Translations under genes and position numbers: made by a program
Shown: piece by piece, positions 1-9,052 of the stretch
How the letters are laid out: every line of letters starts with the position of its first letter
Numbering within the stretch: the stretch's first letter is position 1
NCBI RefSeq assembly: GCF_000719115.1
Contig: NZ_JOEA01000017.1
Coordinates: forward strand, 1 to 64,000
From: Lentzea albidocapillata
GTDB taxonomy: Bacteria; Actinomycetota; Actinomycetes; Mycobacteriales; Pseudonocardiaceae
DNA: 64,000 nucleotides
Reading direction: 5' to 3'
The notes under the pieces: generated by a model
Told to the model about the DNA's origin: nothing
What the model saw: only the letters and a program-made list of their open reading frames with translations
The model's database searches: none

Positions 1-43
1 GGTGAGGTCAAGTCGACACGCTCTTCGTCGACTTGACCTCACC
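1..43. repeat. Perfect 17-bp inverted repeat
   Basis: Positions 1-17 (GGTGAGGTCAAGTCGAC) are exactly complementary to 27-43, around a 9-nt loop. As RNA this is a very stable hairpin. It lies at the window edge, about 270 bp past the ftsZ terminator, so it may terminate or separate a neighbouring transcript. No T-run is visible on either side inside the window. Confidence 0.8.
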
Positions 44-188
44 CCTCAGGTGTGGCCCGCTCTTGGCTCGGCTCGTGATGGGACCCCACCGCCAACGCAA
101 CCCTCAAAGCAACAGGCAGCCGCCCAACGCAACAGGCGTGCCATCAACCCACCCGTGGCGTGGACCCCCTGATCAGATTGCCGGGGGT

Positions 189-207
189 CTGGGGGCAGAG
201 CCCCCAG
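189..207. repeat. GC-rich hairpin repeat (CTGGGGGC-AGA-GCCCCCAG)
   Basis: An 8-bp perfect stem with a 3-nt loop. From memory, hairpins of this type, preceded by a GGGGGT run as here, recur in intergenic regions of actinomycete genomes. It may act as a transcription stop or simply be a dispersed repeat. Only one copy is seen in this window. Confidence 0.6.
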
Positions 208-313
208 GGCAAGCACGCAACGCAAGGCGCACGCAAAGCCGACCACCCACCCGGCCCAGCCCGACCGCCACCCGCAAACCAACCAAGCTGACGCAGGCGT
301 CCCCCCAATAGAA

Positions 314-348
314 GGACCCCCTGAGCCCAAACGCTACTCAGGGGGTCC
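314..348 (-). terminator. Hairpin terminator after ftsZ
   Basis: A perfect 12-bp stem (GGACCCCCTGAG with its complement) around an 11-nt loop lies about 90 bp past the ftsZ stop codon in the direction of ftsZ transcription. There is no long T-run, which is usual for terminators in high-GC actinomycetes. Confidence 0.65.
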
Positions 349-371
349 GACAAGATCACCAAACCAGATCC

Positions 372-401
372 GGCACCACCAGGTCAGGCACCACCAGGTC
401 A
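372..401. repeat. 15-bp tandem duplication
   Basis: GGCACCACCAGGTCA occurs twice head to tail between the ftsZ stop codon and its terminator. It is non-coding and has no evident function. Confidence 0.8.
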
Positions 402-438
402 GGCAACAGCCCCAGCCGAAAAGGCCAGGCCCACCACC

Positions 439-1758
439 TCACCGCCGCATGAACGGCGGCACATCCACCTCGTCATCAGGGTCCTCGGTAACCGGCACAG
501 GCCGAGAAGGCAACGACCCGTTGGGAGACAAGGACCGAGGCACCGAGGGCACGTACCCGTTGCCCTGAGCCGGCGAAGGCTGAGGCGGCACCGTGGTAGG
601 AGGCTGCTGCACAGGCGGAGCGTGCCGAACCTCAGGCTGAACCGGAGGCTGGACGGGAGCCTGAACAACAGGAGCGTGGGCAACAGGTTGCGGATTCTGC
701 GCCACCGGCTGCTGCACGTGCGTCGGCGTGGCCGTGGCGGAAGCGATCGGCCCGGTAGCCGTCCGAGGCGGCGAGGACAGCGCCGTCGGCTCCAGCTTCT
801 TGTGGGTCGGACCGCCGGCGTCGAAGCCGGCCGCGATCACCGTGACCCGGACCTCGTCGCCCAGGGAGTCGTCGATGACCGTACCGAAGATGATGTTCGC
901 GTCGGGGTGCGCGGCCTCCTGGACGAGCGAGGCCGACTCGTTGATCTCGAACAACCCCAGGTCGGAGCCGCCGGCGATGGACAGCAGCACGCCGTGCGCG
1001 CCCTCCATCGAGGCTTCCAGCAGTGGCGAGTTGATGGCCTTCTGCGCGGCTTGCACCGCTCGGCCCTCTCCTCGTGCCGAGCCGATGCCCATCAACGCCG
1101 AGCCCGCGCCGGACATGACCGACTTGACGTCGGCGAAGTCCAGGTTGATCAGACCGGGGGTCGTGATCAGGTCGGTGATGCCCTGGACACCGGACAGGAG
1201 CACCTCGTCCGCGGAGCGGAAGGCGTCCATCAGGCTCACGCCGATGTCGCCGAGCTGCAGCAGCCGGTCGTTCGGGATCACGATGAGCGTGTCGCACTCG
1301 TTGCGCAGCGCCTGGATGCCGTCTTCGGCCTGCTTGGCGCGGCGCTTGCCCTCGAAGGAGAACGGGCGCGTCACGACACCGATGGTCAGTGCGCCGAGCT
1401 TGCGGGCGATCGAGGCCACCACCGGCGCACCGCCGGTGCCCGTGCCACCGCCCTCACCTGCGGTGACGAAGACCATGTCGGCCCCCTTGAGGACCTCCTC
1501 GATCTCTTCGCGGTGGTCTTCGGCGGCCCTGTGCCCGACCTCGGGGTTCGCGCCGGCACCGAGGCCGCGGGTCAGCTCCCGGCCGATGTCGAGCTTCACG
1601 TCGGCATCAGACATCAGCAAGGCCTGGGCATCGGTGTTCACCGCGATGAACTCGACGCCCTTCAGCCCGACCTCGATCATGCGGTTGACGGCGTTGACAC
1701 CGCCACCACCGATGCCGACGACCTTGATCACCGCGAGGTAGTTGTGCGGGGGCGTCAT
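439..1758 (-). CDS. ftsZ: Cell division protein FtsZ
   Basis: Tubulin-like GTPase that polymerises into the Z-ring at the division site. The 439-residue protein has the nucleotide-binding signature GGGTGTGG at residues 103-110 and the T7 catalytic loop NLDFADV at 205-211. A proline-, valine- and glutamine-rich linker spans roughly 320-425. The conserved C-terminal tail [12 protein letters not shown] binds partners such as FtsW and SepF in other actinobacteria. The ATG is preceded by AGGAAGG at good spacing. It is last in the dcw cluster but is separated from ftsQ by 2.5 kb carrying a carotenoid gene and two small genes, so it must have its own promoter. Confidence 0.98.
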   Translation of the reverse strand: MTPPHNYLAVIKVVGIGGGGVNAVNRMIEVGLKGVEFIAVNTDAQALLMSDADVKLDIGRELTRGLGAGANPEVGHRAAEDHREEIEEVLKGADMVFVTAGEGGGTGTGGAPVVASIARKLGALTIGVVTRPFSFEGKRRAKQAEDGIQALRNECDTLIVIPNDRLLQLGDIGVSLMDAFRSADEVLLSGVQGITDLITTPGLINLDFADVKSVMSGAGSALMGIGSARGEGRAVQAAQKAINSPLLEASMEGAHGVLLSIAGGSDLGLFEINESASLVQEAAHPDANIIFGTVIDDSLGDEVRVTVIAAGFDAGGPTHKKLEPTALSSPPRTATGPIASATATPTHVQQPVAQNPQPVAHAPVVQAPVQPPVQPEVRHAPPVQQPPTTVPPQPSPAQGNGYVPSVPRSLSPNGSLPSRPVPVTEDPDDEVDVPPFMRR

Positions 1759-2078
1759 CGGATCCGCCTTCCTGATCGTGGTCCGCGCTGTGGTGCTGGG
1801 TGTGATGCACCCGGATTGAAACTCTCAACCTCTCGTCGAGGCCCAGAGTTATGTCAACCCCATATGTTCCTGCTGGACGTTAAGCACCAGCGGTGCGTCG
1901 GTCCAGCAGCCACGCCGTAGGGTCCCAACACTGTGCGCTACTACTCCCCGGTCGTGCCGTCAAGTAGCGCGTACGGTCCTGAGGACGACGCACCCGCAAG
2001 CCTAGTCGGACCTCGAATCGGAGATCGTCTCGCCCGTCCTAACGACGGTTTCTGTCGGTGACGCCCGCCGGCTTGCCC
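1759..2078 (-). promoter_or_regulatory. Leader region of ftsZ, promoter candidate
   Basis: A 320-bp gap between the crtI stop and the ftsZ start, with no gene. On the minus strand a TTGACA hexamer lies at 1858-1853, about 95 bp upstream of ftsZ; no good -10 hexamer is seen at the right distance, so its role is uncertain. An 8-bp inverted repeat (GCGCTACT at 1935-1942 and its complement at 1963-1970) may terminate crtI. Confidence 0.35.
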
Positions 2079-3527
2079 TCATCGGGATGGAAAAGCTGTC
2101 CGGCGGCCTGGTCGCCGGACCGCGTTTATCCGCTGGGCCGCGAGCCGTCCGGAGATCAGCACCGGTGGCACCCCGACGCCCGGCGTGGTGCCCGCTCCGG
2201 CCAGCGCCACGTTCCCGGCACCCCGCACGACGTTGCGCGGCCGGAACGGTCCCGTCTGCGCGAAGGTGTGCGCGAGCCCGAACGGCGTGCCTGACGCGTT
2301 GCCCCAGTCCGCCGGCGTGACGAGCAGTTCGTCGCGCACCGCCGCACCGAACCCGTCGAGGCCGCGCTCCTCCAGCGTCCGCACGAGCTCGTCGCGGTAC
2401 CGGGGCCCGACCCGCGGCCAGTCGATCGGCCCGGTCCCGAGGTTCGGCGACGGCGCCAGCACGTAGTGCAGCCCGTCCTGCGCGTGCGTGACGAGCAACG
2501 ACGGATCGGACATCAACCGTCCCTTGCGGACGATCTCGTCGAACGTCCCCCGCCACGCCGCCCCGAACAGGATGTTGTGGTGCCCGAGGTCCCACGTGCG
2601 GTCCGTCGCGGCGTGCAGCACCACAGCGGACGGCGACCATCGGTGCGGCAACACCCGCCTCGGTGACTTCCCGAGCAGCCGATAGGCGTCCGGCAGCTCA
2701 CACGCCAAGACGACCGCATCACACTCGACGCGCTCCTCAGCGGTGTGCACGGCCGCCACGCGCGCACCACGCCACTCCAGCCGTGTGACCGGTGTGCCGT
2801 AACGGAACTCCGCACCGTGTTTGGCCGCAGCACCAGCCATCGCCTGAGGCACCGCATGCATCCCGCCTCGCGGGTAGTACACACCCGCGATGGTGTCCAT
2901 GTACGCGATGACGGCATACGCCGCGAGAGCCTGCTGCGGTGGCACACCCGCGTACAAAGCCTGGAACGAAAAGAGCCTGATCAGCCGTTCGTCCCGTAGG
3001 AACCGCCGCAACTGCGGCTCCAGCCGCCCGAACCCGCCCAGCACCGCGAGCTTCACCAGCTCCGGCCGGACCAGGTCGAACGGCGAGTCGAAGTTCGCCC
3101 CGATGAAGTGCTCGCGCTGCACCGAGTACAGCTCTCCCAGCCACCGCCGCAACTCCCGGTACCCGGCCGCTTCCCTTGCGCCGCAGACGGTGCGGACCTC
3201 GTCCTCCATCGCGGCGGCATCGGTGTGCACCGCGATGCCCGACCCGTCCGCGAACCGCGCGTGATAGGCGGGATCGACGCGGTCGAGCGTCAGCCAGTCC
3301 GAAAGCCGCTCCCCCACGGCGTCGAACGCTTCCTCCAGGTACTCGGGCATCGTCAGCACGGTCGGCCCGTTGTCCGCGGTGAACCCACCGACCCGGACGG
3401 TGCCGGCCCGGCCGCCAGGAACGTCGGCCTTCTCGATGACGGTGACCCGCCGGCCGGTGCCCTGCAGGTGCAACGCCGCCGACAGTCCGGCGAGACCGGC
3501 GCCCACAACCACGACGTGGCCCGGCAT
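2079..3527 (-). CDS. crtI: CrtI-type phytoene desaturase family FAD oxidoreductase
   Basis: FAD-dependent desaturase or isomerase of the carotenoid family, 482 residues. An N-terminal dinucleotide fold (GAGLAG at 9-14, followed by an E-K-A-D-x-P-G-G-R motif) binds FAD. The C-terminal part has the family hallmark QTGPFRPRN and then GAGTTPGVGVPPVLISGR. The ATG at 3527 is chosen because GAAGGAAG lies just upstream; a 53-residue upstream extension looks like leader sequence. The likely substrate is phytoene or a similar C30/C40 polyene, but no crtB or crtE is in the window. Its position inside the division cluster, between ftsQ and ftsZ, is unusual. Confidence 0.88.
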   Translation of the reverse strand: MPGHVVVVGAGLAGLSAALHLQGTGRRVTVIEKADVPGGRAGTVRVGGFTADNGPTVLTMPEYLEEAFDAVGERLSDWLTLDRVDPAYHARFADGSGIAVHTDAAAMEDEVRTVCGAREAAGYRELRRWLGELYSVQREHFIGANFDSPFDLVRPELVKLAVLGGFGRLEPQLRRFLRDERLIRLFSFQALYAGVPPQQALAAYAVIAYMDTIAGVYYPRGGMHAVPQAMAGAAAKHGAEFRYGTPVTRLEWRGARVAAVHTAEERVECDAVVLACELPDAYRLLGKSPRRVLPHRWSPSAVVLHAATDRTWDLGHHNILFGAAWRGTFDEIVRKGRLMSDPSLLVTHAQDGLHYVLAPSPNLGTGPIDWPRVGPRYRDELVRTLEERGLDGFGAAVRDELLVTPADWGNASGTPFGLAHTFAQTGPFRPRNVVRGAGNVALAGAGTTPGVGVPPVLISGRLAAQRINAVRRPGRRTAFPSR

Positions 3528-3621
3528 GAGTACTTCCTTCGGGTGACAACGATCGATACGGCTAATACCGCGAGTGGTAGTCCGATGAGCACGGTAGTCG
3601 TTCATCACCAGGAGGCATGTC

Positions 3622-3747
3622 TTGGCACCCGCACCCGCGTCCGTGCGTTCGCTCGTCGTCGCAGCGATCGTCCTGGAACTCGTCACGAGCAGGCTGGGCA
3701 GCCTCGTCGTACGGGTCGCGAGGGCGCGGCTGAGGCCGAACGGCTAG
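3622..3747 (+). CDS. Small membrane-helix protein (41 aa)
   Basis: A short open frame with a TTG start, preceded by a perfect AGGAGG at 3610-3615 with 6-nt spacing. It encodes one hydrophobic segment (about residues 8-21, SLVVAAIVLELV) followed by an arginine-rich tail ending RLRPNG. Third codon positions are strongly G/C, as expected for coding DNA here. It is divergent from crtI and lies 48 bp before the next gene. I do not recognise a family. An alternative frame starting at the ATG at 3617 also exists but has a less regular composition. Confidence 0.5.
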   Translation: MAPAPASVRSLVVAAIVLELVTSRLGSLVVRVARARLRPNG

Positions 3748-3795
3748 CGAGAATCCCTTGTGCTCGCAACCGATTCCACGAACTGAAGGACCTAA

Positions 3796-4266
3796 GTGGA
3801 AACTCTTCCACCAGTAGTGACCATCGGACCGGAGTTACCGCTGAAGCGCCGTCCACCGTGGCTCGCGATCGGTTTCGCCCTGGTCGCGCTGACAGCGGGC
3901 GGACTCGGGTTCGGTCTGGGCAGGGCCACCGGTCCCGATCTGCTGCGCTCCGCCGGCACGAGCCCGGCCGCGCCGAACGTGTTCACGATCAACGGGTCGA
4001 TGACCGTCAACGGCCAGTGCGGTACAGGTGGCTACACCGACGTCACTCTCGGCGGACAGGTCGAGATCGTGAACCAGGACAACAAAGTGCTCGGCGTCGG
4101 CACGCTGCAGGGCGGCACCGGCTCGTGCTCCTTCAGGTTCACCGTGAGCGGCATCCCCGAAGGGCAACGGCTCTACGGGGCGCAGATCGGCAACGCCAGC
4201 CGGGGCGTCATCTGGCACTCCGAGCAGGACGCGAAGTCCCAGGGCTTCCACCTGGCGCTGGGCTGA
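3796..4266 (+). CDS. Membrane-anchored hypothetical protein
   Basis: A 156-residue protein with a GTG start preceded by TGAAGGA. A short cytoplasmic N-terminus with basic residues (LKRRPP) leads into one transmembrane helix (about 22-43). An extracytoplasmic domain of about 110 residues follows, with two cysteines (in GQCGTG and GSCSFRF) that could form a disulphide. The outside domain looks beta-rich. Many actinomycetes carry proteins of this layout without known function. It converges with ftsQ, the stop codons being 4 bp apart, and may be cotranscribed with the 41-residue gene before it. Confidence 0.8.
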   Translation: METLPPVVTIGPELPLKRRPPWLAIGFALVALTAGGLGFGLGRATGPDLLRSAGTSPAAPNVFTINGSMTVNGQCGTGGYTDVTLGGQVEIVNQDNKVLGVGTLQGGTGSCSFRFTVSGIPEGQRLYGAQIGNASRGVIWHSEQDAKSQGFHLALG

Positions 4267-4270
4267 GCGC

Positions 4271-5020
4271 TTAGGAAACCGTGGCCAGGTCCGGCGACGA
4301 CACGTCATAGGTCGTGCCTGGCCGCGAGAGCAGCACGAGCAGCACGGCCGCCTTGCGTGCCGTGTCGTCGGAGTTGCCCCACTTCACCACGCGGTTCCCC
4401 GACAGCGTCAGCTTCACGTCGGCACTGGTCGTCGCCGCCACCGACACCACGTCGGGCCGCAGCTTCTCCGGCAGCCCGTTCACGACCCCGACCACGGCGC
4501 GAGTGGCCGGGTCCGAGGACGACGGCAGCGTCAGCACCAGTTCGGGGACGCCCGGCGCGGCGGCCGGGAGGACCGCGTAGTCCCTGCCGGTCGAGTCGAC
4601 GAGGTGGAAGCCGTCGGGCAGCTTCACCGAGCCGATCGGGACGCGTTCGGTGAGCAGCAGCCGGACCGTGCCCGGGAGCTGGCGTTCCACCTCCACGGCG
4701 GCGACGCGCGGGATGCCGGCCACGCGGTCGTGGATCTCCTGGAGGTCCAGGCGGATCAGCGGGGAGCCGGCCTCGATCGCCGCTACCGCGCGGACCTCGT
4801 CCTCGGTCAGCACGCCGTTGCCGCGGACGTCGACCTGGCGGACACCGAGCAACGGGGTGAAGAAGACGCAGTAGGCCAGGGCCAGCACGGAAAGCACTGC
4901 CAGCAGCGCCACCAGGCGACGGCGCAGGATCACCCTGCGCCGCGCCCGGTACTCGGCGCTCTTCGGTCTCCGGTTCGCGGAGCGAACTCGCGTGGACCTG
5001 CCGCGAACCGGTGCGCTCAT
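4271..5020 (-). CDS. ftsQ: Cell division protein FtsQ (DivIB)
   Basis: Bitopic divisome protein that bridges FtsZ-associated early proteins to FtsL, FtsW and FtsI. In its 249 residues it has a basic cytoplasmic tail and one transmembrane helix (about 34-56). An extracellular POTRA domain starts at about residue 59 ([17 protein letters not shown]), and the FtsQ/DivIB domain follows. Its start overlaps the end of murC by 4 bp (ATGA), so the two are translationally coupled. Confidence 0.95.
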   Translation of the reverse strand: MSAPVRGRSTRVRSANRRPKSAEYRARRRVILRRRLVALLAVLSVLALAYCVFFTPLLGVRQVDVRGNGVLTEDEVRAVAAIEAGSPLIRLDLQEIHDRVAGIPRVAAVEVERQLPGTVRLLLTERVPIGSVKLPDGFHLVDSTGRDYAVLPAAAPGVPELVLTLPSSSDPATRAVVGVVNGLPEKLRPDVVSVAATTSADVKLTLSGNRVVKWGNSDDTARKAAVLLVLLSRPGTTYDVSSPDLATVS

Positions 5021-6384
5021 GACAGCGCGCTGACGATCTCGGGGCCGAGCATCGTCACGTCACCCGCGCCCATGGTCACCACCAGGTCGCCCTCGCTCAC
5101 CAGCGAGGCCACCAGCGCGGGCACGCGGTCGAACGACGGCTCGTAGTGCACGGAAGCCGTGACCTGGTCGGCGATCAGCGTGCCGGTCACGCCGGGTTCG
5201 GGCTCCTCGCGGGCACCGTAGACGTCCAGCACGATGACCTCGTCCGCCAGCGACAACGCGGCGGCGAACTCCGTGGCGAACATACGGGTCCTCGAGTACA
5301 GGTGCGGCTGGAACACCACGACGACACGGCCGGCACCAGCCACCGGACGCGCGGCACGCAGCTGTGCGTCGACCTCGGTCGGGTGGTGCGCGTAGTCGTC
5401 GTACACCGACACACCGTTGCCACGGCCCTTGAACTCGAACCGCCGCCGCACGCCACCGAAAGCCGCGAGGCCTTCGAGCAGCCCCGCCTGGTCCGCGCCG
5501 AGCTCCAGACCGGCCAGCAGAGCGGCGATCGCGTTCAACGCCATGTGCTCGCCCGGCACCGCGACCCGGACCTCGACCGCCACGCCGTCGATCTCGACCG
5601 ACGCCAGGCCACCGGACTCCAGCGGCTTGTAGTCGATCAGACGCGCGTCAGCGGCCGAACGTCCGTACTCGCGCACGCGGATCCCACGCGCCCGCGCCTC
5701 GGCGATCAGGCGAGCGGCACCGGGATCGTCCGCACAGGACACCAGCACGCCGCCCGGCACGATCCGTTCCAGGAACGAGTCGAACACGGCCGTGTAGGCC
5801 TCGACGGTGCCGTGGTGGTCGAGGTGATCGGCCTCCACGTTCGTCACGACGGCGACGGACGGCGAGAAGAACAGGAACGAGCCGTCGGACTCGTCCGCCT
5901 CGGCCACGAACACGCCGCCGGTGCCCTGGTGGGCGTTGGCACCGGACTCGTTCAGGTCACCACCGATCGCGAACGACGGGTCGACCCGGCAGTGCTGCAA
6001 CGCGACGGTGAGCATCGACGTGGTCGACGTCTTGCCGTGCGTACCGGCAACACACACGACGCGATGGTCTTCCATCAACGCCGCGAGCGCCTCGGCACGG
6101 CGCAGCACGGTGATGCCGCGCTCACGGGCCGACGCGTACTCGGGGTTCGTGTCCTTGATCGCGGTAGACACCACGACCTCGGTCGGGCCGCCCGCGAGCT
6201 GGTCCAGGTTCGAGGCGTCGTGACCGACGGCGATCCGCGCGCCCTGGGCACGCAGGGCCAGCACGGTCCGCGAGTCCTTGGCGTCCGATCCGGACACCTG
6301 CAGGCCGCGCGCCAGCAGGATGCGCGCGATACCGCTCATGCCGGCACCACCGATGCCGACGAGGTGAACGCGTTCGAGGCTCAT
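5017..6384 (-). CDS. murC: UDP-N-acetylmuramate--L-alanine ligase MurC
   Basis: Adds L-alanine to UDP-MurNAc with ATP, the first amino acid of the peptidoglycan stem peptide, in the cytoplasm. The 455-residue protein has the N-terminal UDP-binding loop GIGGAGMSG (10-18) and the ATP loop GTHGKTS (114-120). The Mur ligase middle and C-terminal domains follow. It overlaps murG and ftsQ by 4 bp each (ATGA), which fits one translationally coupled mur transcript. Confidence 0.97.
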   Translation of the reverse strand: MSLERVHLVGIGGAGMSGIARILLARGLQVSGSDAKDSRTVLALRAQGARIAVGHDASNLDQLAGGPTEVVVSTAIKDTNPEYASARERGITVLRRAEALAALMEDHRVVCVAGTHGKTSTTSMLTVALQHCRVDPSFAIGGDLNESGANAHQGTGGVFVAEADESDGSFLFFSPSVAVVTNVEADHLDHHGTVEAYTAVFDSFLERIVPGGVLVSCADDPGAARLIAEARARGIRVREYGRSAADARLIDYKPLESGGLASVEIDGVAVEVRVAVPGEHMALNAIAALLAGLELGADQAGLLEGLAAFGGVRRRFEFKGRGNGVSVYDDYAHHPTEVDAQLRAARPVAGAGRVVVVFQPHLYSRTRMFATEFAAALSLADEVIVLDVYGAREEPEPGVTGTLIADQVTASVHYEPSFDRVPALVASLVSEGDLVVTMGAGDVTMLGPEIVSALS

Positions 6385-7484
6385 TTCTTGATCACATCCA
6401 GAACGGTGCGGGCCAGGATCTCGTCCGCCTCACGGCGGCCGGTGCCGAGCGTCGCGCGGGACATCTGCGCGAGCCGGTTGCGGTCCGCCATCAGCGGCAC
6501 CACCAGCGATGCGACCTTCTCCGGCGTGAGCTCGTGGTCCGGCACGAGCAGGCCGCCGCCCGCGGAGACGACCGGGCCGGCGTTCAGCGCCTGCTCACCG
6601 TTGCCGATGGGCAGCGGCACGAACACCGCGGGCAGGCCGACGGCCGACACCTCGGCGACGGTCATCGCGCCCGAACGGCACAGCACGGCGTCCGCGGCGG
6701 CGTACGCCAGGTCCATGCGCTCCAGGTACGGCACCGGCACGTACGCCGGGGCGCCCGGAACCTGTTGCACCGCAACGGAGTTCTTCGGCCCGTACGCGTG
6801 CAGCACACCCACGCCGGCACGGGCGAACTCGGCCGCGACCGGTGCCACGGCCTCGTTGATCGAACGCGCGCCCTGCGAACCACCGAACACCAGCAGCACC
6901 GGCGCATCCGGGTCCAGGCCGAAGAACCGGCGGGCCTCGGCACGCAACGCGGCGCGGTCCAGCGACGTGATCGACTGGCGCAGCGGGATGCCGATGATCT
7001 GCGCGTCGGCCAGACCGGAGTCCGGCACCGCCGCGGCGACGTGCGCGGCGAACTTCGCGCCGACCTTGTTCGCTAGTCCGGCCTTGGCGTTCGCCTCGTG
7101 CACCACGATCGGGATGCGGCCACGCGCGGCCAGGTACGCGGGCAGCGCCACGTAGCCGCCGAACCCGACGACGACGTCCGCGCCGACGCGCTCCAGCACC
7201 TCGCGGGTCTGCTTCACGGCGCCGCGCACGTTCAGCGGCAGCTTCAGCAGGTCGAGGGTGGGCTTGCGCGGCATCGGCACCGGCGGGATCAGCTCCAGCT
7301 GGTATCCACGGGCCGGCACGATCTTGTTCTCCAGGCCGCGTTCGGTGCCGAGCGCGACGACACGCGCGTCCGGCCGCAGCCGCATGACCGCGTCGGCCAG
7401 CGCCAGTGCCGGCTCGATGTGTCCGGCGGTACCACCGCCGGCGACCACGACGCACGGACCACTGGGGGCAGGGTGCCCGGTCAA
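6381..7484 (-). CDS. murG: Lipid II synthase MurG (GlcNAc transferase)
   Basis: Membrane-associated glycosyltransferase that transfers GlcNAc from UDP-GlcNAc to lipid I to make lipid II. The GGGTAGH loop at residues 16-22 and the FGGSQGARS loop of the C-terminal UDP-binding lobe are present. The TTG at 7484 is chosen: GGGAGAAG lies 2-3 nt before it and it gives a normal 367-residue protein. The same frame stays open for 1.1 kb upstream across ftsW, but that part has no MurG homology and is a shadow. The end overlaps the murC start by 4 bp. Confidence 0.95.
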   Translation of the reverse strand: MTGHPAPSGPCVVVAGGGTAGHIEPALALADAVMRLRPDARVVALGTERGLENKIVPARGYQLELIPPVPMPRKPTLDLLKLPLNVRGAVKQTREVLERVGADVVVGFGGYVALPAYLAARGRIPIVVHEANAKAGLANKVGAKFAAHVAAAVPDSGLADAQIIGIPLRQSITSLDRAALRAEARRFFGLDPDAPVLLVFGGSQGARSINEAVAPVAAEFARAGVGVLHAYGPKNSVAVQQVPGAPAYVPVPYLERMDLAYAAADAVLCRSGAMTVAEVSAVGLPAVFVPLPIGNGEQALNAGPVVSAGGGLLVPDHELTPEKVASLVVPLMADRNRLAQMSRATLGTGRREADEILARTVLDVIKK

Positions 7485-7519
7485 GACTTCTCCCGAAGAT
7501 AGTTGGCTGAAGATCGAAT

Positions 7520-8986
7520 TCAGTTGGATCGCCCGCGACCGCGGGTCGACCTGCCTTGCTCTGAACGGCCCTGTGTGCGCCGCGAGTCGCGGCGACGGTA
7601 CTCCGAAGGCGGAGCGGAGCGTCCAGCCATACGACGTTCGTCCACCACCGGAAGTTGCTGTGTGCGTGAACGGCCTGGTGCGCGGGGAGGCGTGGACGGA
7701 CGGACCGGCTTGCGCTTGGCCGGTGGCCGGTACGCCTCGGGGGCGGGCAGCCTGAGCAGCCCGCCGACGCGGCCGGGACCGAGCGAACGCAGCGCGGACA
7801 CGGCCTCTGGCTCGTGCCGGGCGCAGTTCGCCAGGATGCCGAACACGATCATGGTCGTCACGATCGACGTGCCGCCGGAGGAGATCATCGGCAGCGTGAG
7901 GCCCGTGACGGGCAGCAGCTGCACGACGTAGCCGATGTTGATCGCGGCCTGCGCGACGAGCCACACCGTCAGCGTCGCGGCCACGATCCGGATCCACGGG
8001 TCGGTGTTGCGCGACGCGATCCGCAGGCCGACCCACGCGAGCCCGCCGAACAGCACCAGCACCAGCCCGCACCCGACGAACCCGAGCTCCTCGCCGATGA
8101 CGGCGAAGATGAAGTCCGACTCGACGTTGGGCAGGTACCGCCATTGCGAGCTGCCCCGCGCGAGCCCCTTGCCGAACAGGCCGCCGTCGGCGAGCGCGAA
8201 CATCGCCTGCCGCGCCTGGTGACCGGCGCCGTCTGGGTCGGCGTCGGGGTTGAGGAACGACGTCACGCGCTGCAGCCGGTACGTGGCACCGATCGCGAGC
8301 ACGACGGCACCCGCCACCGCGCCACCGGCGATCACGCCGAACAACCGCATCGGCGCGCCCACGAACCACAGCAGGCTGATCAGCACCACGCCGAGCGTGA
8401 TCGTGCCGCCGAGGTCGGGCTGCAGCATGACCAGCGCGAACACCAGCATCGCCACCGGCACGACGGGCACCAGCAGGTGCCGGTACTGCGACAGCAGCGC
8501 CCGCTTGGTGACCAGGACGTGCGCGCCCCACAACGCCAGCGCGAGCTTCACGGCCTCGATCGGCTGGAAGGAGATGGGCCCGAGCGTGAACCACGAGCGC
8601 GCACCACCGCGGACGTCACCGAGCGGCGTCAGCACGAGCGCCAGCAGCAGCACGCCCATGCCCATCGCGGCCGTCGAGAAGTGCCGGAGCCTGCGCAACG
8701 GGAACCGCAGCATCACCCAGAACAGCACGGCGCCGATGCACACGTAGATCAGCTGCTTCTGGAACACGCTGTACGCGGACACGCCCGACGCGACCTGCCC
8801 CGGTGCCGACGCGGACAGCACCATCACCAGGCCGAGCACGGTGAGCATGCCGAAGATCGCGAGCAACAGGTGGAAGTCGGCGAGCGGGCGGCTGAGCCAC
8901 GAGGTCATACCGCTGCGCAACGACGCGATGCGGCCCGCGGGACGAACCTTCCGCTTGCTCCTCGGCTTGTCGGCGACGACGGTCAC
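7520..8986 (-). CDS. ftsW: SEDS-family glycosyltransferase FtsW
   Basis: Integral membrane peptidoglycan polymerase that works with FtsI at the septum. The 488-residue protein has a basic N-terminus, about ten membrane helices, and SEDS signature segments such as the region around [14 protein letters not shown] and, near the end, [11 protein letters not shown]. The C-terminal tail of about 80 residues is long, basic and proline-rich, as in mycobacterial FtsW, where such a tail contacts FtsZ. It starts at GTG. Only 35 bp separate it from murG. Confidence 0.96.
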   Translation of the reverse strand: MTVVADKPRSKRKVRPAGRIASLRSGMTSWLSRPLADFHLLLAIFGMLTVLGLVMVLSASAPGQVASGVSAYSVFQKQLIYVCIGAVLFWVMLRFPLRRLRHFSTAAMGMGVLLLALVLTPLGDVRGGARSWFTLGPISFQPIEAVKLALALWGAHVLVTKRALLSQYRHLLVPVVPVAMLVFALVMLQPDLGGTITLGVVLISLLWFVGAPMRLFGVIAGGAVAGAVVLAIGATYRLQRVTSFLNPDADPDGAGHQARQAMFALADGGLFGKGLARGSSQWRYLPNVESDFIFAVIGEELGFVGCGLVLVLFGGLAWVGLRIASRNTDPWIRIVAATLTVWLVAQAAINIGYVVQLLPVTGLTLPMISSGGTSIVTTMIVFGILANCARHEPEAVSALRSLGPGRVGGLLRLPAPEAYRPPAKRKPVRPSTPPRAPGRSRTQQLPVVDERRMAGRSAPPSEYRRRDSRRTQGRSEQGRSTRGRGRSN

Positions 8987-9052
8987 CGGATCATCGTCTC
9001 CTGTGTCAAGCGCTCGAACGGGGATTCCTGGGGCGTGTCGCCCCTTTCGACC

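Larger units (their letters stand above)
1..438. other. Non-coding region downstream of ftsZ
   Basis: I see no convincing gene in this stretch at the left edge. The possible reading frames here have no family resemblance and overlap one another on both strands. It holds three inverted repeats and a short tandem duplication, listed separately. In related actinomycetes a laccase-domain gene of the YlmD/PgeF family often follows ftsZ; if it is present here it lies left of the window. Confidence 0.7.

Noticed and set aside
622..1920. Long plus-strand open frames opposite ftsZ
   Set aside because: They are antisense shadows of ftsZ with no domain pattern, and they arise from the GC-rich third positions.
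5146..7155. 669-residue plus-strand frame across murC and murG
   Set aside because: Antisense to two certain genes and of low-complexity His/Arg/Asp composition; no family resemblance.
7485..8594. N-terminal extension of murG by 370 codons
   Set aside because: The extension runs through ftsW in another frame and has no MurG homology; a TTG with a ribosome site gives the normal protein length.
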